Positions 19,448-30,200 of a stretch of 53,605 nt of DNA are shown one piece after another. The stretch spans positions 1 to 53,605 of the IMG/VR virus record IMGVR_UViG_3300009418_000023; one strand, written 5' to 3'. This DNA is from a virus. Below the pieces are notes generated by a model. It was not told where the DNA came from, made no database searches, and saw nothing but the letters and a program-made list of their open reading frames with translations. The stretch's first letter is position 1. Every line of letters starts with the position of its first letter. The translations under genes and the position numbers were made by a program.

Positions 19448-19963
19448 TCACTTGGAACGCCTGTTGTACCACATTCCAAAGTGTGAGTTAGCATCTTCCA
19501 GATCCTTCCACATCCAGTAGTCACCCTTCGCCTTGAGTACCAGATCTTCGAGGATCTTGATATGGATCTCTTTGGGTGACCTCTTATCCTTGAGACGGCA
19601 TACATCTAGCAAATTCTGGATGTGCCGGGGCGCATCGTTGGCCGGATCACCCTTAAGGTGCTCCATCAGTCGCCAAGCAAACTGGTCTGCAACATCTTCT
19701 GCCGTCTTGTACGTGAAGTGACCAAAGTGAAGTTGCTGCAAGTTGTCACGAGTACCTGTAGCTATCCACACCCATAGCCTGAAGAAGGCCTCCAGAACCT
19801 CTTCGAGGGTTGTATCTTCCTCGAAGATAGAATCATGAAGTAACCGAATCTTCATAAGATAAGCGTCAGAGTCTACAGTTCCATCGGTGCCAGCGATAGC
19901 TTCCTTGACCCTCGCAAGGTCATCGGGACTATGCCAACAATCGAGTAACATATCGCCACTCAT
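19448..19963 (-). CDS. Hypothetical early protein, 171 aa
   Basis: ATG at 19963 with AAGGAGAGTTAGTT upstream. MSGDMLLDCWHSPDDLARVK..., wholly helical by eye, with LEEVLEAFFRLWVWIATGTR and DVADQFAWRLMEHLKGD as amphipathic helices; ends GMWYNRRSK. Contains several His/Cys but no ordered metal motif. No family recognised. It lies directly upstream of the second RNA polymerase gene, with a hairpin between them, and has its own leader hairpin, so coregulation with that polymerase is likely. Confidence 0.75.
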   Translation of the reverse strand: MSGDMLLDCWHSPDDLARVKEAIAGTDGTVDSDAYLMKIRLLHDSIFEEDTTLEEVLEAFFRLWVWIATGTRDNLQQLHFGHFTYKTAEDVADQFAWRLMEHLKGDPANDAPRHIQNLLDVCRLKDKRSPKEIHIKILEDLVLKAKGDYWMWKDLEDANSHFGMWYNRRSK

Positions 19964-19988
19964 AACTAACTCTCCTTGTGTTAGAGGT

Positions 19989-20002
19989 ATGATTTACATC
20001 AT
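19989..20002 (-). promoter_or_regulatory. Leader hairpin of the 171-residue gene
   Basis: ATGAT GTAA ATCAT in the 5' leader, extended by AGAG/CTCT, followed by a CTCTAACAC-AAGGAG ribosome site. Same arrangement as the hairpins at 20304, 20836 and 21195. Confidence 0.5.
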
Positions 20003-20011
20003 CTCTGAATA

Positions 20012-20040
20012 GGACACACGGGATTTCTCGCCGTGTGTCC
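20012..20040 (-). other. 10-bp intergenic hairpin
   Basis: Perfect arms GGACACACGG (20012-20021) and CCGTGTGTCC (20031-20040) between the 69- and 171-residue genes. No clear U-tract. Candidate RNase III site or terminator. Confidence 0.6.
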
Positions 20041-20070
20041 GTTTGGTTGTTAAGTCCAGTTAAGGACTGA

Positions 20071-20280
20071 CTAGCTCACACGGATCACGGTGACATGATC
20101 CAGATGAGTAGCGAGTTCGCCTTCCCAGCTTGTGAGAAGCCGACGGTTACGAGGATAAGGATTGCCGAGCACGGTGTCAATCGCACGTGCCGTGAGCTGC
20201 TTGTCATCCTCAGTGATACCTTCAGCGTTCTTATCTTCTGGGGAAGGTGGAACCCAGAACCTTCGGGGGGGGGCGGTCAT
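20071..20280 (-). CDS. Hypothetical early protein, 69 aa
   Basis: ATG at 20280 behind CGAGGAGGTCATT. MTAPPRRFWVPPSPEDKNAE begins with a Pro-rich stretch encoded by a run of nine C, which could slip during replication or transcription and alter the frame four codons after the start. The rest (DDKQLTARAIDTVLGNP, LLTSWEGELATHLDHVTVIRVS) is a small alpha/beta domain. No family recognised. Has a leader hairpin (20304-20321) and a 10-bp hairpin behind it. Confidence 0.7.
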   Translation of the reverse strand: MTAPPRRFWVPPSPEDKNAEGITEDDKQLTARAIDTVLGNPYPRNRRLLTSWEGELATHLDHVTVIRVS

Positions 20281-20303
20281 AATGACCTCCTCGTGTTAGA
20301 GTT

Positions 20304-20321
20304 ATGACCTACGCAGGTCAT
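20304..20321 (-). promoter_or_regulatory. Leader hairpin of the 69-residue gene
   Basis: ATGACCT GCGT AGGTCAT, perfect 7 bp, followed by AACTCTAACACGAGGAGG. The TCTAACAC-(A/G)AGGAG segment is shared with the leader of the 171-residue gene. Confidence 0.55.
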
Positions 20322-20431
20322 CTCAAAAGTCAGCACCACACCTTACGGCGAGGGCTGGTACACTGAGACAATACTAAAACCACTCTTCCCGACTTCCCCT
20401 CCATGAGAAGCATGGTAGTACTCTCTTAAGT

Positions 20432-20460
20432 CTCTCCGGATACCAGCGGTACCCGGAGAG
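20432..20460 (-). other. Long intergenic hairpin
   Basis: CTCTCCGG / CCGGAGAG outer arms with inner TACC AGC GGTA, 12 paired bases broken by one A·C mismatch, in the 199-nt gap between the 111- and 69-residue genes. No U-tract. The rest of this gap shows no coding. Confidence 0.6.
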
Positions 20461-20479
20461 GTGACTCGGCGTGATCACC

Positions 20480-20815
20480 TCATCGTTGATGGGTGATCAA
20501 TCCCGACTGATCGGGAAGCACAATCGCATCCCTACGCTTCTTCATCTGGACTTGATCCAGAGTGTCCGAAGTTTGAGGACCAACGATTAGCGTAACTGGA
20601 CTGCGCTTTCTATAGAAACGCTCAGCCACTTCGTCACTGACCCACTGATCCTGATGCCACCTAAGTGGAACCAGAGTTACAGTCTGTTCAGAACCTTTCG
20701 GTTCGTCCCTGACTAAGGAAGCACAGATGTGTCCCCAGTGATGCCAGATCACAAGTGTCAGCCCAGCTAGTGCAAGCACTAACGCCGATATGTTGTACCA
20801 TTGAGCATCGCTCAT
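20480..20815 (-). CDS. Membrane-anchored early protein, 111 aa
   Basis: ATG at 20815 with AAAGGAGTACTATA upstream. MSDAQWYNISALVLALAGLTLVIW gives one N-terminal membrane helix (about residues 8-24) and a short His/Trp-rich segment, then an 85-residue soluble domain (VTLVPLRWHQDQWVSDEVAE, SPVTLIVGPQTSDT) probably on the cytoplasmic side. No family recognised. The second gene of the early block, with a TTCG-tetraloop hairpin in its leader. Confidence 0.75.
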   Translation of the reverse strand: MSDAQWYNISALVLALAGLTLVIWHHWGHICASLVRDEPKGSEQTVTLVPLRWHQDQWVSDEVAERFYRKRSPVTLIVGPQTSDTLDQVQMKKRRDAIVLPDQSGLITHQR

Positions 20816-20835
20816 TATAGTACTCCTTTGGGTTG

Positions 20836-20851
20836 TGACCCCGAAGGGTCA
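20836..20851 (-). promoter_or_regulatory. Leader hairpin of the 111-residue gene
   Basis: TGACCC TTCG GGGTCA, six base pairs closed by a UUCG tetraloop, followed by CAACCCAAAGGAG. Almost the same leader as at 21195-21211. Confidence 0.6.
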
Positions 20852-20987
20852 GACCATTGGCCTGTCTCATCAGTGCTGGGCGGCCAGTCCCAACAAACAC
20901 CATACTCCTCAACCATCGGCGGTTGAGGACGTAGGGGGTGTTTCGACTATTCATCCGCAGTCGAAGCGGTGTCGAGTGCGTCAGGGT

Positions 20988-21173
20988 TTACTTACCCTGT
21001 GCAATTGCAACGCACTTCGGACACAGTGGGATCTCGATGCGGTTTCCATCCGCATCACAGACAGCCACTGTGATGCACGCGCAGAGGTGACTCTGCTCGT
21101 GCGATATGAAGCGCCCGCAATCGGAACACTGCTCTTGCGAGCTAGTGTTACGCCGGACATCGGATGATACCAT
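20988..21173 (-). CDS. Zinc-ribbon early protein, 61 aa
   Basis: ATG at 21173 with CAGGAGGTGATACT upstream. MVSSDVRRNTSSQEQCSDCG is followed by HLCAC and LCPKCVAIAQGK: CxxC, CxC and CxxC pairs in 61 residues, able to bind one or two zinc ions. Small zinc-ribbon proteins of phages often bind nucleic acid or host polymerase, but no family is recognised. It is the first gene after the giant virion gene and the first of the GC-richer early block. Confidence 0.7.
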   Translation of the reverse strand: MVSSDVRRNTSSQEQCSDCGRFISHEQSHLCACITVAVCDADGNRIEIPLCPKCVAIAQGK

Positions 21174-21194
21174 AGTATCACCTCCTGTGGGTTG

Positions 21195-21211
21195 TGACCC
21201 TACAAGGGTCA
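21195..21211 (-). promoter_or_regulatory. Leader hairpin of the zinc-ribbon gene
   Basis: TGACCCT TGT AGGGTCA, perfect 7 bp, followed by CAACCCACAGGAGG. First of four matching leader hairpins in the early block. Confidence 0.6.
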
Positions 21212-21231
21212 GGCCTTAAGGGGATAGGGGG

Positions 21232-21247
21232 GGAGGGCATACCCTCC
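21232..21247 (-). terminator. Possible terminator after the giant virion gene
   Basis: GGAGGG / CCCTCC with a 4-nt loop, 36 nt after the stop of the 5359-residue gene, followed on the minus strand by a run of C then TATCCCCTT. The tail is not U-rich, so termination by the phage polymerase is unproven. Confidence 0.4.
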
Positions 21248-21282
21248 ACCTCATCCATACCCACGGAGAAATTCTCGACCCC

Positions 21283-24200
21283 CTAGTCGATTATTCCCGC
21301 ATCTCTATCGTACCTTCTTTGTTGTGCCTTACGTTCTCTATCCTCCCATTCGGGACTCCCCACAGGAGCTCCTACAAGGCTCTCAGGAGCTCGCTCAGGC
21401 CGCGTCTCTCGGATAGCCCCCACTATATCTCGTCTCATAGGACGCGGTGTGGGGGCAGCAGGAGCCTGTGAGGGGACGCTAGGAGCGGTTGTCTTAGGAG
21501 CCGGTGCAGGGGTTGCTGCAGGATTGGGATATTGCATCTTAGGAGTACCTGTAGCACCGGAGGGATTATACCCCTGAAGGAGTTGTTGTTGGATTGCTGG
21601 TGGGAGGTTTTCAAACTTAGGTTCCCACCCTAGTTCTCTAAGGATTTCTCGTAAGTCTGCGGCATATTGGGGTAAATTAGATGTCTCAGAAAAAGAACCA
21701 TAGGTTGCCCATTTTTTGTTTGATGATTTAGCACCCCTGCTCATTGAGTTGTTTTGCCTTTGCCACTCTTCGCCCATAGCGGAGAAGAATATAATCCTAG
21801 TTAAGGCATCGCCTATAACCGGAAGTGTTCTCGTTAGCATTATCATTGATGCCCAATCTGTATCTTTTTCATCATCTGTCCAGCCATCTATCAGCTTCTT
21901 AACATTATACAAGAAGGAGTTCATTGCACCCACTGGTACAAATCCAAAAGCTTCTCGGTGTGTGTTTGCGTAGATACCTACTACGGTTTCCATAAGCAAG
22001 CCTATATATCTACCAAAGTGTGGTAATCTAGCCATCATAAACAATGATTGTTTAACCGGGTCTTCTTCCCATCCCTCGATGATGTCTTCTACAGGATATC
22101 CTGCAGCTACAAGCAACAGTGACATATACAATGAATCAACCATAGCATATGAAACCCAATGAAGGGCGTTTCGTCTAAGGCTGAATCTTTGGTTTCTTCG
22201 TCCAATTTGCTGAGAAGCAAATAATACAGGATACCGCCTAAAGGTTTCAAAGATAAGATCCCAGCTACTATTGCCCGTAGCTGTATCAAAGGGATTAGGG
22301 TCGACTAAGATTTCATGGATATATCTTTTTTCTGCTCTTCTTAATCCTGAAATTATATCAAGGTATTGTTTGTATTCTGGATCTGTAGTAGCCCACTGAG
22401 GACCGCCTTCCCATGCCTCACCTTTATTCAAATTAGTTAATAATCCTCCTAAGCTGTAATACTCATCTCCCTTAGGACTGTTAACCATCTTAGCAAGGAT
22501 ATCTACATTATCGTTTGTCAGAACACCCTCATTCATTAAATACATAATGTTTGCTGCGTCTGTTCCGGGCAGGCCTACTCTTGACATTAACTTAGAAATA
22601 ATCTTACGCCCATCTACAGTATCCCATTCTTTAGGATCAACCTGCTTATGTAAACGCAAGAACTCTTTTAGCTTACTGCCATCTCCACCAACCGTAGCTT
22701 GCTGTAACCATCCTCTAAAGATCGTAGCTCGTGAGGTAGCAATCATTTGATGCAGTATTCCTGCAAGGTGCATATTACGCTCACCTAACCACTGAGGTAA
22801 CCTTTGATACCACTCCGACCTTACATCAATATCTGGCCGAGCATAGTCTGGTATCCGACCTTGGTTAAATATTCGGATAATCTCTGCCATATCTCTTGCA
22901 ACATTCTTTCTAATGTTAGGATCAAGTCCCATAAGAGGGGCAACGGCAGCCTTAATAAAACCACCCATACTACCTCGACCAAGTAGTTGATCAATCATAT
23001 TCATAGTATTCTCTACTACAAGCGTAGCCATAGTAAGGTTTGTGCCAAAGACAATTCTAACAACATCTGGAGCATATCTTGTAATAAAGTTTAGAGTTTC
23101 ATCGGCTGAGTCTCTATTACTTTCCTGTTTACCTAAAATAGTATTATACTTGATCTCTAATACACCCATTGCTTTAGTAAGTATATCACTGTCTTTAGCA
23201 CTTATACGACTACCGTCACTATTAAAAAGATTACCCATACCCAGTACATTCCTAAAGATACCTAACACATCGCCAGTAGTAGCCTTAATCCCATACTTAT
23301 CCATATACATAGATTGCTCTGCAATCCTCTGCCCAAGATGTTTCATGATACCATCTGAAATTGTTTCTGGCCCCCAGACAAGCATATCTGCAATCGCAGG
23401 ATTATTCATAACTTCGTGGACCGGAGGAATAGCCCAATCATTAGAGAAGTATATCTTTCGTCCAGCACCATTCATAATGTTTGCCACATGAACACTTACA
23501 GGACTGCTGATAGTAGGAGACTGCTGTCTTGCGGATTTTCCTTCAACGACCCCAAGAGTCGCAAGTCTGGAATCTATAGACTGACCTCTAAGTATATCTA
23601 GACGAGCTTGATTAGGTTTCTTTGCCTCAGCCCTATACTTACTCCACCAACCAGCGGTAATTCGTGTGTTTTCACTATTAAACCCCAAGTAGTCAGCACT
23701 AAACTTATTCTTTTTGTATCGCATATACCTCATAATTTGAGCTATAGCTGGTATAACATAGTTAACATAAGTATTGTGTTGTTCAATAGTAGAAGTTTTA
23801 TTTGTAAGTAAGCTACGGTATTCTTCATTTGTTTTAATACTTGCAAGTCTAGTTAGTGTGCTATCATAAGATGTGCTTCTTTCGCTCTGGCGTTGCCTCA
23901 TTAATTCGGCCATTGCCATAATTTCTTTCCAGAGTTGTGGGTTCTTAGTTTCTAACTCAGCTAACTCTTTTAGCCCTACTTCGGGATCAGCCAAATGAGG
24001 AAGCTCGCCCATTGCGTATAAAGTATAAGGACACATTCTTCTTGTTTTAAGATCTATATTCTGAGATTCCGTAACAATACGATCTCCAATAACCTTACCC
24101 ATTTCTTCTCTAAAGTTATTATAAACCGGCTGATCTTGTACCTTAGCATTCGCAAACATAAAAGGAATAGCTTCATCAAAAGCTCTATCCATAACACCTA

Positions 24201-27200
24201 CTTCGACCCCCATATGGTTTACAATACCTAGTAATGCAGCATAGTTAGTTACAATATTATCTGCTTCCTTTCTTAGCTCTGTGCTGTTTACAAGCAATGC
24301 ATCCGTGTACTCATACGCTTCTCCTGCCATTTGTTTTACTAACTTAGTCCACACTTCTTTAGCAAAGGTATCTCTTGTTTTCTCGTTTCCGGCAGTATTC
24401 CCTAATACCTGAGTTCTAAATCGAACGGTTGATTCAATAGGCCCAATAATATCATCGTAGACTCTTTCCATAGAGTTTCTAATCTCAGTAGATATTTGGT
24501 CAATCTGCTGAACAGAACCTAAGACATGGGGTATGCCATCCATATTACCCCAATGTCCTGCCATAGTACTCATTGAGTTGTCAATCATTGTTGATAACAT
24601 AACAAGTAAAGTAAAGGGAGAATTCCAAGTAGCACCGGATTCAGTACTACCAGTAGCAAGCATAGTCATAAACTGTTTTACTTTAGAACCAATACCACCC
24701 GGCCTGTTAAAGTAAGGAAGCTGCTGTATTGCCTTAGTAGCTTCAGCCATAAAGCGTCCGTCATTCCCCCGCATCATTTTAGTCATATCCATCAGTATCT
24801 GTGTAGCAAGAATCTGTTGATCATGAGGAGTACCTTCAACGAATATTCTCTTAACATCAAGAAGATCTGGACCATATGTTTCAACTGAGAAGTCCCCGCT
24901 TCTAACACTATATTGATTCTTAAGGTTTTCCCGACCTATAAGGAATTCACCTGTAGTAATACCAAGCGGTGTTATTTTATTACCGCCAAGAGTATCACGC
25001 CTATTCTCTAGCTGACCACGCTCCTTACTCAACTCCTCCCACTCCTTTTCAAACTTTCCGGATTCACTTTCAGGTGCCTCGGGAGTATAGAAGTTATGGT
25101 GTATAGCGTCCTCTAATTCACCCATTCTTCTCTTAACTTCATCAAGAGATTGTAGGGTAGCTAGTAATTCGTTCTCTGTATTCTCCACCGTAGATTGTTG
25201 TTGTGTTCCTTCTGTAGACATATACAGCGGTCCCATATCAGGGTTACCTACATCAGCTATCGTATTTCTACTTGTCTTGGTTGCATCCTGTCCTAGAGTT
25301 CTTCTGATTAAGTTAATGGCTCTTTCGTATTCAGCTGGCTCGGTTGATTTAAAATCTGAGAATACAGAAGATACTCTATCTAATATCTTACCAATAAAGG
25401 CAAAGATTTTATCAATTATGGTTTGTGTCTTTGCAAAGAATCCCGCTTCTTCGGAAGTTAGAGGAGTATTGGCTTCAACCTGCCTTAGTAATTCTAAGGA
25501 ATCGTGTACTAAATGATACCCTGTCAGGGCCGCAATAAACTCTTCGCCCGTAGTATCGTTCATAATTCTAGCATACTCATCTTGAGCAGCCTTATTCCAC
25601 TGGCCGTTATGGAAAGCCATAACAAGTTTCTTCAGTGTTCCGCCACCCTGTTTACTCCGCTCGCGTAAGAATAACGTTCTCCACTCTCTATAGTGGTATG
25701 AATCATTCTCGATAAACATCATTCTACCAATATGGCCAATCTCCTCAGCCACTAAATACGCCACACTTAATGCATCTCTTCGCCCAACTAATTGATTACC
25801 AATTCTAATTGTATACCTACCACCTGATTTTTCTGCGGATCCTCTTCGCTGTTTCCCAGAATTATCAACCCACTCACTATCTAAGAATTCAAAATTAACC
25901 TCAAGAACCATATCAGGAGCATACTTAAACCACTTACCAAGAATTGCTCTTATCATTCTAGCTTGAGCCTCAGAAAGGCGACCACCGTCAACAGCCTCTT
26001 TTATCTTAAGGGATAGTTTACCCAACTCAGGAACAGCAGATGAGAAGTTATCGTGATTTCGAAGATCTCTGCTTTTAAGATGCAGCTCATTAAATAAATC
26101 CGGATCTCTATCAAACACATGAGTATCTAATACAGAAGCTAATGCCGCCTCTGCTGAAGAATGCATCTCGGTAGACATATCTTCAATATCATATATCTCC
26201 TGCAGATAAGCAAGGAAGTCAATAGTAATATCGGAATCACCAGAAACAGTACGTTCTCCCTCGCTAATCTGATCTACGTATGATCTAGCATCCCAATAAA
26301 AATCATTAAACTGTTGACTATCGGTTGCATTTAGGATTGACATAAGCTGATTAAACTCACCCTTAACTCTAAGGTAAGCACTAGAAACATCAGCATCAAA
26401 CTTTTCTTTTTCTGCCGCTGTTTCTCGTGACATCAGGGGGAAGAATACTCTAACCTCGCCCATCTCAATATCGGGTTGCCGTAACATAAGCCCAAGTATA
26501 ATAGCTCGTATGGTTGCTGGGTTTTTAATATTCCCATCAGTTAGTTGTAGTGTAGTTACAAGGAGTTCTTGAATAGTTCTATGCTCAAGATCAACCCCAT
26601 CTGTATACACATCCATATAAGATTCTCTAACCCCAGTTAGATCATGAATAAGACTCAACCCTCTTGAGTTAGCTTGTGAGTGAGGGCTACTATGTTCCAT
26701 TTCTATATTCCAAGTTGGAACAATAGTTTTAAAGGTTGTCTTTGCTTTTCCTTTTACCGTCCCTCGGAACGGTCCTTCAGAGGCAGCCTCAATATCAACC
26801 GGCGTTGTTCGTCTAACTAATTCCTTTAGAATTTTTTCGTTAAACTCTGCATCTTCTGAAATATATTTGTTATATAGATCCATAGATGCTTCCGGCGATC
26901 TTTCATTTATCTCCGCAATTTTTCTTCTAATTGCGTCTGCCTGTATAGGAGATCCAGAACGCTCAAAAGCTAAACTCAAATCTTTCTCGGTAACCACTAC
27001 TGGTTCACCATTAACTCGCGTGCCTCTCTTTTTTAAGGCAGCAGCAAACATACCCTCTTCACTCTTCTCACCGAGTTTTAATCCTTTAAGCAAACTATTT
27101 AAAGTCCAGTTTAGACTTTGTGTAATGTCACCACCTAAAAACTTAGAATCAGCGAGCATGTTGTTTTGCATTAAGTCAATACTAAGTTCAGCAACTATCT

Positions 27201-30200
27201 GCGCAGTATTAAGATCATTAGCAAGGATACCTAACTTTCTAAGGTCAAAACTATTTCCATTATAAGTAACTACCTTGCCTCCCGCTAACAAATGCTGCTT
27301 CAACATCTTTAATAAAGCTCTAGCTTCACTTCCGCTTACTGAACGAGTAGGCGAGAAATGCTTACCCTTTTTAAACCCCACTCTTCCTGCTGCTTCAAGT
27401 GTTCTTTCAACACCACCAATACCTACAATACGTTGTTCCAAGTCCATCGTAGTTTCAATATCAATAGATATAACATTATCTGTATCGTATATCCAATTAG
27501 GGTTGCTTTGGATTTCAATAATATTAGCTGCTTCAGCTTCATCTAAACCTAGCGATGTTAAGATTTCTACTGCTTTGGTAGGATTATGTTGAGACCACAT
27601 AGTTCTTTCTGGTGCAGCCCTAGCCATAATATTCATCTCAAGCAAACCTAAACTAGATAGTCTCTTCATAGCTGTAGTAATTGGAGAGATTAAAGACTCA
27701 ATAAAGAAGGGTAATGCATTAGGTCTAAGTCCAGCATCTGGTCTATAATAATTAATCCAGTCTACAACTCTAGGTTTAATATTACCAGATGAACGAGAAC
27801 CATCAACAAGCATATGAGCAACGGTGTGTCCTGATTCAACACGATCTACTATAATCTCCATTGCTTCACTTAAGACTCTTTCTCTGTTCATCTTTTCAGT
27901 TTCACTGTAGCCGAAGTAATCAGCCATCTCTTCAGCATCAGATCGAACTAACTCAGGCTTACCTTCGGCATTAGATCGATAGCGACCTGTTGGCTTGTTG
28001 GTACGCATCGCGGTTTCTATTCTTTCGATAAAAGGATAGTTCTTATGTGACGAAAGCATCAGTAAAGCACCCATTGGTGTAATACCGAGTTTCATGTTTG
28101 TTCCGATTACCGTTCTTGGAACTCTCATAAGCATAGTAAAGGGGCCACCCATAGGATTACGTAAAATCATTTTATCAGTACGTTCATCCTTCGTTGGCTG
28201 CTGCTGTATTAACTTAACAAGGTCATTTCTACCCTCAACACTCTCTACAATAAAATCAAAGGAGAATACAGGATCATTTGCTAGTACAGCTTTCTCTCTA
28301 GCTACATTAATAATAGCTTCTCTGTGATCTGGAGGAATAGCGTTAAAGGATTGTATATCTCTTTGATTAGCAATAACTCTTAATTGTTTCTTTAGTGCGG
28401 GCTCCTTAACAATACCTATATATGTTTCTATAGCTTCAGATATATACCCATCCCACAGTACTCCTACAAGAAACTCCAACTCATCCACAGACTGAACAAG
28501 TAAGGGATGTATGGCCGTCTCTTCTAGTTTAATTGTTTCGCCCGGATTAACCCCCTCTTCAATTATAAAGTGCTCTGTAGGAACTAAGCTTTTTTTCAAA
28601 GCTTTGTGAATAAGGGTTGGTCCGGATAAGACAGAGAATGGATTATTCTCCGAATATGGACTTGTCAGGATATCATATAGCGTTCTATCTGCTAAGTCTG
28701 GATTTAAAATACCAATTTCATGTCCCTTAGTTTCCATAAGTAAGGAAGACATCTCTTTGTATCTAATATCCCGAGATAATTGGAACAGCGCGTGGAATCC
28801 TTCGAGGTATGTATTACGGGCTTGTAGTAGTTTCTCTTCGTTAGTTAGTCCTTTATCTCCATAGCGTACAGCAGAAATGATCTGGTCCATTTCATGTTCA
28901 AGTTTTTGATCAAACCTATATACTAAATACAAGTACGGTACCATTTCTGGATCAAGCATCTCTGCCTCAAAGCCACGTTCTATTGCCCACTTACTCATCT
29001 TCATCTCAACAACATTAGCTACCATCTCAGGTGCATTAGCATCTAATCCCATAAGATAGTCTAGATAATCAGACTTAACATCTGGACCCATTGGAAGAGT
29101 TTCTCTATTCCAAGGTTTCTCGAATCCTCTACTAGTTACTGGAATTAAGTGATCAGGGTTTTCTAAGGGTTGGTCTAACATAGCCGATACTTCTTCAATA
29201 GGACTCATCATCTCTCGTTCAGCGGCATGATAAGCTTTATTCTGAAGGTATAGGTTGCCCTTATTGTGATAAGGCATTCTCCTAGTTTCAGGAGCCCAAG
29301 ACATGTATCCCCTTGGTTTGTCTGTAGACTCGAATACCATATCTTCTGTATCGTGTCGTAGTTCTGTCATTGTATGTTCTGCGGACCCTCTGAAGGTCAT
29401 AGGATGTCCTGCGACTGGGACCAGTAAACCTATACCCTTAGAGAAATAATCTATGCTTGCTTGGTTTCGAGAACCATCAGCATTCCTAACACTATCTTGT
29501 TGTAGTCTTTGCGCATTAGTATGATCTATAGCAGCTTCTTGAGAATGCTCCCACCACTGACTCAATACTTCGGCTTCGAGTTCATCCATATTATCTTCAG
29601 CTTTATATTTTGACAGAGGCGGCTTCTCGGGTTCTGTAACTCTAAGAAGCATTTCATTTCTCATCATAAGAACAGCAATAGTATGATCCATTCTCTTGTG
29701 CCACTCCGCTACTTCAGCGTCATTATCAAAATCAACCATTCTCATTATGGGGTTGCCATATTTATCTAACCTTACCTTCCCATTTTTATCCCTAACCGGA
29801 ATCTTTTGATGAGGATTATCTTCCATTCTCCACTGACCCAACGGAGATTCGCCTTCTACGTCTACAAATACTTGCTTACCGTTTACATATTCGTAGGGAT
29901 TTTCAGACCACTCCATGATCTTTCTACCAATCTTAGCAGGGTTATCCCAATCTTCATCTCTAATCTCTTCTGCTACGAAACTTTTAAACGCATCTTGATT
30001 AGTTTGGATTCTAGCAAACATCGTGTTGTGATGGTGTCTATTCATATTAGAACTTGCAGAATAGGTTCTATAACTCTCAAGACCGGGTAAGAAGATTTGA
30101 TACAGAATAAAGTTCTGAATTCCAAGAAGATCTTCTTCATTAAATCTCTGGTGATTAGTTGCTGCTTGTGCCTTTAATACATCTACAGCAACTCTGAACC

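Noticed and set aside
20688-20954. 88-residue minus-strand frame across the start of the 111-residue gene
   Set aside because: It crosses the leader hairpin and overlaps the better-supported gene in another frame.
27900-28700. A virion RNA polymerase (N4 type) inside the giant protein
   Set aside because: Stretches such as MKLGITPMGALLML and LVDGSRSSG recall polymerase motif A, but the catalytic Asp is missing or out of order, and no DxxGR or HDS motif follows at the right distance.
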